From the NCBI GenBank assembly GCA_011371515.1, contig DRQE01000127.1, positions 1 through 14,771 of the forward strand: a stretch of 14,771 nucleotides of DNA. The letters run 5' to 3'. The notes under the pieces are model-generated. The model was given only the letters and a program-made list of their open reading frames with translations, was not told the DNA's origin and searched no databases. Every line of letters begins with the position of its first letter. Positions within the stretch are counted from its first letter, which is position 1. Made by a program: the position numbers and the translations under genes. Source of the DNA: Deltaproteobacteria bacterium. GTDB lineage: Bacteria; Desulfobacterota; GWC2-55-46; DRQE01. Positions 7,096 through 13,225 of this stretch are shown here, one piece after another.

Positions 7096-7764
7096 TTAAA
7101 ATCTTCTTTTTCTTCGCCGTGGTTTTGCTATCATGATTACTGCGGCTCCTGCAATGAATCCTCCTATGTGGGCATACCATGCTATACCACCGCCAAGCCC
7201 TGAGCTTAAAAGCTGAAAGGCAAACCACATCCCCAGAAAGACCACTGCCGGTATCCTTACGATTTCTATAAAGAAGAAAAACCATAGTAAGGTTATAACC
7301 CCTGCTCTGGGAAAGAGCACGAAGTAGGCTCCCAGCACTCCTGCTATGGCGCCACTGGCACCTATCATTGGCACTGTGGAGGCAGGGTTTATGAGTATGT
7401 GAGCAAGACTTGCCATAACACCTGTAAAAAGATAGAAGATTAAAAAACGGAAGTGTCCCAGCCTGTCCTCTATATTGTCTCCAAATATCCAGAGATAGAG
7501 CATGTTGCCCGCAAGGTGAAACAGCCCTCCGTGGACGAACATTGCCGTAAGCAGTGTGAACGGTGGTGGCACAAGGTCTTTAGGATAGATGTCAACAAGG
7601 TTTACAATCTCATAGGGTATGGCTCCTGTTATGAGCACGAATATGGCAAAACGCTCGGGACCAAGAAGAAGCTGGAACAGAAATACGAGAACATTTATTA
7701 CAATAAGCCCTACAGTTACATAGGGATAGCTGTAAGTTGGATTGTCGTCTTTAAGGGGTATCAT
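7096..7764 (-). CDS. Rhomboid-family intramembrane serine protease
   Basis: A 222-residue polytopic membrane protein of the rhomboid family, which cleaves substrates within the membrane. The catalytic serine is S137 in GASG (135-138), and its partner is H199 in WYAHIGGF. H83 and N87 in HLAGNMLYLWIFG form the oxyanion-region signature, like GlpG H150 and N154. Helices include about 15-34, 67-95, 107-125, 135-152, 155-166, 171-189 and 195-213. The C-terminus is a short basic tail, KPRRRKRRF. The start ATG at 7764 has an AGGA sequence very close upstream and a TATAAT promoter element nearby. No hairpin terminator is seen before perR, so some read-through into perR is possible. Substrate unknown. 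Confidence 0.93.
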   Translation of the reverse strand: MIPLKDDNPTYSYPYVTVGLIVINVLVFLFQLLLGPERFAIFVLITGAIPYEIVNLVDIYPKDLVPPPFTLLTAMFVHGGLFHLAGNMLYLWIFGDNIEDRLGHFRFLIFYLFTGVMASLAHILINPASTVPMIGASGAIAGVLGAYFVLFPRAGVITLLWFFFFIEIVRIPAVVFLGMWFAFQLLSSGLGGGIAWYAHIGGFIAGAAVIMIAKPRRRKRRF

Positions 7765-7778
7765 ATCCTACAAAACCA

Positions 7779-7784
7779 ATTATA
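7779..7784 (-). promoter_or_regulatory. Extended -10 promoter element for the rhomboid gene
   Basis: TATAAT preceded by TGT (an extended -10 pattern) on the minus strand, 15 bases before the ATG. There is no convincing -35, as is common with extended -10 promoters. Confidence 0.5.
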
Positions 7785-7805
7785 ACACAAAATTTCAGCC
7801 ATGCC

Positions 7806-7833
7806 TTGACACTGTGGGGATTTCAGGTATGGT
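7806..7833 (+). promoter_or_regulatory. Sigma-70-like promoter for the second nitroreductase
   Basis: Exact TTGACA (7806-7811), a 16-base spacer, then TATGGT (7828-7833). The predicted start is about 35 bases before the ATG. It is divergent from the rhomboid promoter element at 7779-7784. Confidence 0.5.
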
Positions 7834-7873
7834 CTGACCATGAGTGGATACTTAAAATAAGGAGGGGTCTGTC

Positions 7874-8500
7874 ATGGATGCTGTAAGGTCTATAAAAGAG
7901 AGAAGGTCTGTAAACTTCTTCGAAAAGGATGTGGAGGTAGCCGATGAGAAGATAAAAGAGCTTCTGGGGCTTGCCGCCCTTGCGCCGTCTTCTTTTAATC
8001 TGCAGCCATGGGAGGTGGTGGTCGTAAGAAGTGCGGAAAGGAAAAAGGCTCTCAGAAGGTGTGCCATGGACCAGCCAAAGGTGGAAGAGGCAAGTTTCGT
8101 GCTGATAATAGTTGCGGACCCACATGTCGTGGAAAAGAACGCCCAGAGGGTGCTTGATGACTGGCAGCAGCTGGGCTATGTAAAGGACGACCATATGAGG
8201 GCAGCCTACAGGCAGATGATGGATACACTCTATGGCACCCCCGATAGCGTCAAGAGAAGACTCTTTGCCCTAAAGAATGCCTCGCTCTTTGCCATGAATC
8301 TTATGCTCGCAGCAAAGGCTATGGGCATGGAGACCCATCCCATGGATGGCTTCGACGAGGATGCAATAAAGAAGGAGTTCAATATAGAAGAGGGCAAACT
8401 CATCCCAATGCTCGTGGCAGCGGGTTATCTAAGAAAGGGGATTGAGCTTCTGCCAAGAGCCTTCCGAAAAGGTGTGGATGAGTTTGCAAGGTTCGAATAG
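7874..8500 (+). CDS. Nitroreductase family protein
   Basis: A 208-residue FMN-dependent nitroreductase-fold protein with the usual layout: basic RRSVNFF segment at about 10-16, the PSSFNLQPWEVVVV flavin loop at about 38-51, a helical middle, and a C-terminal LIPMLVAAGYLRKG strand near 180-193. It most resembles the longer NfsB-like members that use NAD(P)H to reduce nitroaromatics or quinones; the true substrate is unknown. It differs clearly from the other nitroreductase here (171 residues), so they are not recent duplicates. AAGGAGG at 7859-7865 is eight bases before the ATG. Its stop lies one base from the stop of the convergent DUF4412-like gene. Confidence 0.92.
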   Translation: MDAVRSIKERRSVNFFEKDVEVADEKIKELLGLAALAPSSFNLQPWEVVVVRSAERKKALRRCAMDQPKVEEASFVLIIVADPHVVEKNAQRVLDDWQQLGYVKDDHMRAAYRQMMDTLYGTPDSVKRRLFALKNASLFAMNLMLAAKAMGMETHPMDGFDEDAIKKEFNIEEGKLIPMLVAAGYLRKGIELLPRAFRKGVDEFARFE

Positions 8501-8501
8501 G

Positions 8502-9248
8502 TCAGCGTCCAAAGGGCATGTTTCCACCGGGGAAGAAGAACTCCTTAAGGCTCACCCGTTTGTAGCCCTTTGGGGGGCTGAACACAGAGGCAGGAAGCCT
8601 TTTGCGTTCTACCTTAACCACGGTATTTGCTATTCTCGATATAAGGTTCTCCTCTTTAAGTGGCATCTCCTCTGCCATGGCCTTTATGTTCTCTGCCTCT
8701 GATATTACCGCCAGCGTGCCAGCAGTGGCACCAAGGGTTGAGAGTTTACTGAAGTCGACCTCTTTAAGCATATCCTTTATGAACCTTTCAGATACCAGCC
8801 TTCTCTCTATGGGTCTGCCTCCACGCTCTATGAGGAGCACCTTGGTGGTATAGCCTGCAATCTTCTCTCCACTGCCTTTGTAGCTTCTTTTCTCCTCCTC
8901 TGTGTCTGCTGCAAATGGTATATCGCCGGGCTTCATCCCCGCCATGGCAGGCATCTGTTTCTGCATCTCTTCGATGAACTTTCTGTACTCATCGAAGGAT
9001 ACCTCCATGTAGACCTTCCTTGCAGGCTGCACGAGTATAAAACGCTTCTTTGCCGTATCCACTATGCTTATCTGTATGGGTCCCATACCAGCATAGCCAA
9101 CGACCATCTTGAGTTTGCCACTTTCAAGAAATATCTCCTCTGTCTGGTCTCTGCCCACCTGTTTCTTAATATACATGCCTGCAAAGAGCTCTGTTGATGC
9201 AATAATAGTGCACATTAAGACCAATAGTATTACAGCCGCCTTCTTCAC
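8502..9248 (-). CDS. Exported DUF4412-like protein of unknown function
   Basis: A 248-residue protein starting with GTG (9246-9248), preceded by AAGGGGGTG at 9256-9264 with a seven-base spacer. Residues 1-23 form a signal peptide, with cleavage likely after LFA, so the protein is probably periplasmic. The body is strand-rich: an ESGKLKMVV strand, SIVDTAKKRFILVQPARKVYMEV, and a GYTTKVLLIE segment. This is the pattern of the uncharacterised DUF4412 family, which has no established function. A methionine-rich stretch at about 93-105 (EMQKQMPAMAGM) could be flexible or metal-binding. It stands alone, convergent with a nitroreductase and divergent from yjbQ. Confidence 0.8.
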   Translation of the reverse strand: MKKAAVILLVLMCTIIASTELFAGMYIKKQVGRDQTEEIFLESGKLKMVVGYAGMGPIQISIVDTAKKRFILVQPARKVYMEVSFDEYRKFIEEMQKQMPAMAGMKPGDIPFAADTEEEKRSYKGSGEKIAGYTTKVLLIERGGRPIERRLVSERFIKDMLKEVDFSKLSTLGATAGTLAVISEAENIKAMAEEMPLKEENLISRIANTVVKVERKRLPASVFSPPKGYKRVSLKEFFFPGGNMPFGR

Positions 9249-9283
9249 GGTAAAACACCCCCTTTGCTTTAAAAGTTTCTTCT

Positions 9284-9312
9284 ATCATAATAGAGACCAC
9301 CTGCCAAGGCAA
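9284..9312 (-). promoter_or_regulatory. Promoter for the DUF4412-like gene
   Basis: On the minus strand TTGCCT (9307-9312) is separated by 17 bases from TATGAT (9284-9289), a good -10. This leaves a leader of about 30 bases before the GTG start and its Shine-Dalgarno. Confidence 0.55.
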
Positions 9313-9320
9313 GACAATTG

Positions 9321-9350
9321 TTGATTACGGGGCGGGCTATGTGCTATCTA
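9321..9350 (+). promoter_or_regulatory. Possible promoter for the yjbQ-pfkB transcript
   Basis: TTGATT (9321-9326), an 18-base spacer and TATCTA (9345-9350), with TGC just before the -10. The predicted start falls at about the ATG of 9358, so the message might be leaderless. Weak match. Confidence 0.3.
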
Positions 9351-9357
9351 TGATAGT

Positions 9358-9774
9358 ATGGTTCGCACGACTTTTATAGAGCTAAACTCACGGGGATTCA
9401 CAGATATTGTGGATATAACAGAAAGTGTCAGAAGGGCGGTTATCGAAAGCGAGCTTACAGAGGGGCTTGCAGCGGTCTTCGTGCCGGGCTCAACAGCCTC
9501 TGTGACAACAATAGAGTACGAAGAGGGTGTTATAGAGGACTTAAGGCAGGCAATAGAGAGGCTTGTCCCTTCTGATATACCTTATCGTCATGATGCCCGC
9601 TGGCAGGATGGCAACGGTTTTTCCCATGTGCGGGCAGCCCTTCTGAAGCCGGGTATTACCGTTCCGTTCAGAGACAGAACCCTTCTTCTTGGCACATGGC
9701 AGCAGATAGTATTTATAGATTTCGACAATCGTCCGAGAAAGAGGCGTATAATAGTGCAGCTTGTGGGAGAGTAG
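9358..9774 (+). CDS. YjbQ/UPF0047 family protein (secondary thiamine-phosphate synthase-like)
   Basis: A 138-residue protein of the YjbQ family. Conserved family signatures are visible: the VPGSTASVTTIEYEEG loop (43-57), YRHDARWQDGNGFSHVRAALL (76-96) with H78, H90 and D84, and LGTWQQIVFIDFDNRPRKR near the end (111-129). E. coli YjbQ has been reported to have weak thiamine-phosphate synthase activity, but the true role of the family is not settled. The loop has VPGST, like archaeal and other members, instead of the VPHTT form. No Shine-Dalgarno precedes the ATG, no upstream in-frame start exists before a stop, and the mRNA may be leaderless. It lies three bases before pfkB and is co-transcribed with it. 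Confidence 0.88.
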   Translation: MVRTTFIELNSRGFTDIVDITESVRRAVIESELTEGLAAVFVPGSTASVTTIEYEEGVIEDLRQAIERLVPSDIPYRHDARWQDGNGFSHVRAALLKPGITVPFRDRTLLLGTWQQIVFIDFDNRPRKRRIIVQLVGE

Positions 9775-9777
9775 CCT

Positions 9778-10710
9778 ATGGATAAGATGGTGCTTGGTGT
9801 GGGGCAGTGCTGTATGGACTATTTTGCCCTTTCCGATGGCTTTCCTCGTGAAAACACCAAGCAGGAGGCAATAGAGCTTGCCATAGAGGGTGGCGGGCAG
9901 GTTGCAACAGCCCTCGTAAGCCTTGCAAGGCTTGGGGTGGGTGCACGGATGGTGGGTATAGTCTCGGATGATAGAGACGGCACAGAGATAATAGAGAGGT
10001 TCAAAAAGGAAGGGGTCTCAACAGAGTTCATCGTGGTAAGAGGCGGGGGTATATCCCAGCGCTCATTTATAATAGTTAACAGACAGACGGGCACACGCAC
10101 CATACTCTGGCAGAAGCCCACCGTGGGAGTGCTCACAGAAGAAGACATAAAAGAGGATGCCTTCAGCGGGGTGGACTTTCTTCTCGTTGATGGCTACATG
10201 AAGGAGGCAACCCTCAAGGCATTAAGTATTGCCAGAAGACTCGGAATACCAGCCATGATAGATGCGGACAGGATGTACCCCGATATGGAAGAGCTTCTTC
10301 CCCTTATAGACTACATTGTGGGTTCTGAGGACTTCTCCCGCCACATAGACGCTGAGCCAATTAGGGCACTTGAGAAACTTTCAGCAAGTTACAGCCACGC
10401 CCGCACTATTACCATAACCCTCGGTACAAGGGGCAGTATTACCCTCTACGAAGGTAGACTTATAGAGCAGCCAGCCTTTGTGGTGGAAGATGTGGTGGAT
10501 ACCACAGGGGCAGGCGATGTGTTCCACGGTGGATACATCTACGGGCTACTTTCGGGCTGGAAGATTGAGGACACACTCAGGTTTGCCTCTGCCTTTGCAG
10601 CACTTAAGTGCAGAAGCCTTTCCGGCAGAAGGGGTATACCCACGCTCGAAGAGACCCTTCGTTTTATGAAGACGGCAGCCTTTCGTAACCCTGTGGACAG
10701 GCCCTTATGA
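9778..10710 (+). CDS. PfkB/ribokinase-family carbohydrate kinase
   Basis: A 310-residue kinase that transfers phosphate from ATP to a sugar or related alcohol in the cytoplasm. The N-terminal GGG at 38-40 (EGGGQVATALVSLARLG) is the substrate-side PfkB signature, and the C-terminal DTTGAGDVFHGGY (241-253) is PfkB signature 2, with D247 as the catalytic base. The length is normal. The substrate is not identifiable from the sequence; ribokinase, fructokinase and sulfofructose-kinase relatives all look alike here. A GTGGGAG Shine-Dalgarno-like sequence overlaps the end of yjbQ. The stop shares ATGA with the start of the downstream oxidoreductase remnant, so that gene was once translated in the same operon. 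Confidence 0.92.
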   Translation: MDKMVLGVGQCCMDYFALSDGFPRENTKQEAIELAIEGGGQVATALVSLARLGVGARMVGIVSDDRDGTEIIERFKKEGVSTEFIVVRGGGISQRSFIIVNRQTGTRTILWQKPTVGVLTEEDIKEDAFSGVDFLLVDGYMKEATLKALSIARRLGIPAMIDADRMYPDMEELLPLIDYIVGSEDFSRHIDAEPIRALEKLSASYSHARTITITLGTRGSITLYEGRLIEQPAFVVEDVVDTTGAGDVFHGGYIYGLLSGWKIEDTLRFASAFAALKCRSLSGRRGIPTLEETLRFMKTAAFRNPVDRPL

Positions 10711-10981
10711 TAGAGCAAATTCGATGTAGTCATAACAGGTGGTGGTGCAGAAGGGTGATAAACCACGGGGGATGATAAGACTTGTCTACACAAAGAACAG
10801 AAGGCTTTGTTGTGCACACCTGCTTGGCTACAGGGCGGGAGAGATGCTCCAAGGGTATGTGCTTGCAACAGGCAGTGGGCTTTCGGTAACTGCCGTATCC
10901 CGCAGGATACATGCCTATCTCACGCTATGGCAGGCTGTAAAGCCTGCCTGTAAGTTTTATTACCACATAGAGGGGTCTTAA
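10707..10981 (+). pseudogene. Remnant of an FAD/NAD(P)-dependent disulfide oxidoreductase (MerA/Lpd-like)
   Basis: What remains are the two ends of a gene that normally encodes some 450-500 residues. The start, MIEQ then (after dropping one extra A near 10719) FDVVITGGGA, is the FAD-binding Rossmann beginning; a stop follows in that frame at 10756. From about 10739 a different frame reads GDKPRGMIRLVYTKN, then LLGYRAGEMLQGYVLA and RIHAYLTLWQAV, the C-terminal dimerisation domain of mercuric reductase and dihydrolipoamide dehydrogenase relatives, ending at 10979-10981. Expected conserved residues have decayed (GRLLGAH reads RRLCCAH; the proline of HAYPTL reads leucine). A deletion of roughly 370-390 codons plus frameshifts explains this. 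Neighbour TVP38/TMEM64 supports the identity, as FAD-oxidoreductase/TVP38 pairs and fusions are known. Confidence 0.82.
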
Positions 10982-11033
10982 CGGGGTGGCTGCCAGAACT
11001 TACAGGATGGCTCATAAGAAGGGGCTGGTTCTT

Positions 11034-11699
11034 ATGAAGCGGGCAAGAGTTAAGTTCACGGTGTTAGCCCTTCTTGTTGCAGGTGGTGCGCTCACCATAA
11101 GATGGCTCGGTGCCAGCGGATACCTTACCGAAGAGAGCCTCAAAGAGTGGATAGAGGGATACGGGCTGTGGGGTCCCGTTGTCTACATACTTGTATACTC
11201 TATTGCTCCTGCCCTTATGGCTCCGGGGTTACCACTTACAGTTGTGGGCGGAATACTCTTTGGTCCTCTCTGGGGTGTGGTATATACTGCCATAGGGGCA
11301 ACCACAGGGGCAACGGTGGCATTCCTTATTGCAAGATACCTTGGCAGGGAATGGGTGGCTGAAAAGATAAGGGGCACGAGGCTCGAAGTCCTCGACAGGG
11401 AGGTTGAAAGACGGGGCTGGAAGGTGGTGGCATTTACAAGGCTCATTCCACTATTTCCGTTCAATCTGCTCAACTACGCCTTCGGGCTTACGGGTATAGG
11501 GCTTTTTACCTATGTGGTTGCCTCGTTTGTGTTCATGCTGCCCGGTATAGTTGCCTATGTGGTATTTTCAGATTCTCTTTTTGCACTCCTTGTAAGGGGT
11601 GAGCTCAGGTGGAAGTTTCTTGCAGCCCTTGGGCTTGTGGCAACAGTGTCGTTACTGCCCCTGCTGTACAGATGGTACAGAAAGGGCAGAACCCTCTGA
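11034..11699 (+). CDS. TVP38/TMEM64 (SNARE-associated Golgi/VTT-domain) membrane protein
   Basis: A 221-residue polytopic membrane protein of the TVP38/TMEM64 family, a relative of DedA. Signature segments: a re-entrant-like GLPLTVVGGILFGPLWGVVYTAIGATTGATVAFLIARYLG (66-104) and FTRLIPLFPFNLLNYAFGLTGIGLFTYVVASFVFMLPG (134-171). Hydrophobic helices lie at about 7-26 and 45-62 and near the C-terminus (195-212). The exact role is unsettled; relatives are linked to lipid scrambling, membrane homeostasis or metal tolerance. Starts are possible at GTG 10986, ATG 11007 and ATG 11034; I chose 11034 because GGGG lies nine bases upstream and the first helix then begins near the N-terminus. Its last 48 bases overlap the convergent radical SAM gene. 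Confidence 0.85.
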   Translation: MKRARVKFTVLALLVAGGALTIRWLGASGYLTEESLKEWIEGYGLWGPVVYILVYSIAPALMAPGLPLTVVGGILFGPLWGVVYTAIGATTGATVAFLIARYLGREWVAEKIRGTRLEVLDREVERRGWKVVAFTRLIPLFPFNLLNYAFGLTGIGLFTYVVASFVFMLPGIVAYVVFSDSLFALLVRGELRWKFLAALGLVATVSLLPLLYRWYRKGRTL

Positions 11700-12509
11700 T
11701 GTTGCCATCTTTTTTACGAGCTCCCCAAAGGCAGGATGAAAGGGGCCAGCAACGAGACTTTCTTTAAGTTCCTCTGTGGGCTGTAGCCCTATCCTTATAA
11801 CCCTTATGTTCTCTTCTGTAAATAGCCTGTAAAGGTGGGCACAGATACGGAGCATCCTTTCAAGCCCCCAAGGGGTGTAGCTACCCTCTTTGTAGAGTCT
11901 TTCAAGGGGGGTCTCCTTTATGACGAGCGCAGGATATATTCTTACCATATGGGGCTTAAGGGCGATAACCCTTCGGGCTGTCTCAAGGATGGTGTCAACC
12001 GTATCTTTTGGAAGCCCCGGCATAATCTGTATACCCACAGAGATGCCTGCCTCTTTAAGCACACCTGCTGCCCTTACGGTATCCTCTGCCCTGTGCCCCC
12101 GCTCTGATAGCTTTAGGACCTCATCGACCATCGACTGAGCTCCAAGCTCCACCGTCTCCACCCCGTAGGAGCGAAGAAAACGGGCAATACTTCTGTCCAC
12201 ACAATCGGGTCTTGTTGAAAGCCTTATGGAATCTACAAGGCCATCCTCTATGAACTTTCTGGCACACTCAAGGTAAGTCTTCTGCACATCAAGAGGCAGG
12301 GCTGTAAAGGTGCCACCGTAGAAGGCAATCTCTTTTCTGCCATCAGCCCGCCATGTGGAAAGGTAGAGTCTTACGGTGGACTCCACATCCTCTATGGTGG
12401 GTAGCCCCACTTGTGAGGTGATTCTTTTCTGGTTACAGTAGATGCACCTGTGGGGACACCCTGCAAAGGGTATGAATATGGGGACTATGAGCCTTTTCTT
12501 GCGAGCCAT
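11652..12509 (-). CDS. Elp3-like radical SAM protein
   Basis: A 285-residue radical SAM enzyme. The 4Fe-4S binding motif is C18-x3-C22-x2-C25 (CPHRCIYC). Downstream, FYGGTFTALP (about 63-72) is a GGTFT-type motif typical of Elp3-like and coproporphyrinogen-oxidase-like families, and MPGLPKDT (163-170) and a final PTEELKESLVAGPFHPAFGELV block follow. It resembles the radical SAM half of Elp3 without the acetyltransferase domain. The substrate is unknown. The ATG is two bases after the rnc stop, so it is the last gene of the mnmA-mtaB-rnc cluster. The final 19 codons past GELVKK (MATSEGSALS...) overlap TVP38 and may be a lineage-specific extension. Confidence 0.88.
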   Translation of the reverse strand: MARKKRLIVPIFIPFAGCPHRCIYCNQKRITSQVGLPTIEDVESTVRLYLSTWRADGRKEIAFYGGTFTALPLDVQKTYLECARKFIEDGLVDSIRLSTRPDCVDRSIARFLRSYGVETVELGAQSMVDEVLKLSERGHRAEDTVRAAGVLKEAGISVGIQIMPGLPKDTVDTILETARRVIALKPHMVRIYPALVIKETPLERLYKEGSYTPWGLERMLRICAHLYRLFTEENIRVIRIGLQPTEELKESLVAGPFHPAFGELVKKMATSEGSALSVPSVQQGQ

Positions 12510-12511
12510 CG

Positions 12512-13225
12512 TTAAAGTGTATAGCCCTCTTTTTTCAATACCTCTATGGCAGAGCGTGCTGAAAGCTGCTCTGCGGTCTTTTTTCTGCCTGCCTTTGCCC
12601 TGCCGAGCACCCTGCCTTTAAGGACCACCTCGACAGAGAATATCTTTTTATGTGAGGGACCTTCTTCCTTTATCACCCTGTACTGGGGTGCCTCTTTGAA
12701 GTGTTTCTGGGCTATCTCCTGCAGAATTGGTTTGAAGTCGAAGTAGACCTCCTTTTCCGAATACAGGGCTATAAGGGGGCTGAAGAGCCTTTTTATCGTC
12801 TGATAGGTCTTTCTGTATCCCCTGTCAAGATATATGGCTGCAATGAGGGCTTCCAGTGTATCGGCAAGGATTGACGCACTCTTTCTGCCGCCTGCCTTCT
12901 CCTCGCCCCTTCCGAGCAGAAGCAGCCCGCCAAGCTCAAGCCCTTCGGAGACCTCTGCAAGAACCTTTCGGTTTACCACCCGTGCGCGTATGCGGGTAAG
13001 TCTTCCTTCATCAAGATGGGGGAATGCCCTGTAGAGAATATCACTTATTATGGCCGAAAGTACGGCATCACCAAGGAACTCAAGCCGCTCGTTCGATTCA
13101 AGCCCCTCTGCCTTCTTCTCGTTGGCATAGGAGCTGTGCACGAACACCCTTTCAAGAAGTGAGGGGTCTTTGAACTCAACCTGTAGCCTCTCTTCCAGTC
13201 TCTTCAAAAGCCTCTCTCTTTTCAT
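12512..13225 (-). CDS. rnc: Ribonuclease III
   Basis: A 237-residue double-strand-specific endoribonuclease that processes rRNA precursors and other duplex RNAs in the cytoplasm. The N-terminal catalytic domain has the signature NERLEFLGDAVL (45-56), and the second metal-ligand region ASILADTLEALIAAIYLD lies at about 116-133. The C-terminal double-stranded-RNA-binding domain (about 160-237) is visible as LQEIAQKHFKEAPQYRV, then KKTAEQLSARSAIEVL. I start at ATG 13225 with AAAGGTG six bases upstream. A GTG at 13234 would be inside this Shine-Dalgarno and is rejected. The start lies 50 bases inside mtaB, so translation is probably coupled. The stop lies two bases before the radical SAM gene. Confidence 0.96.
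   Translation of the reverse strand: MKRERLLKRLEERLQVEFKDPSLLERVFVHSSYANEKKAEGLESNERLEFLGDAVLSAIISDILYRAFPHLDEGRLTRIRARVVNRKVLAEVSEGLELGGLLLLGRGEEKAGGRKSASILADTLEALIAAIYLDRGYRKTYQTIKRLFSPLIALYSEKEVYFDFKPILQEIAQKHFKEAPQYRVIKEEGPSHKKIFSVEVVLKGRVLGRAKAGRKKTAEQLSARSAIEVLKKEGYTL

Noticed and set aside
1805..8500. The two nitroreductases as a recent duplication
   Set aside because: They differ in length (171 and 208) and share only short family motifs, so they are distant paralogues.
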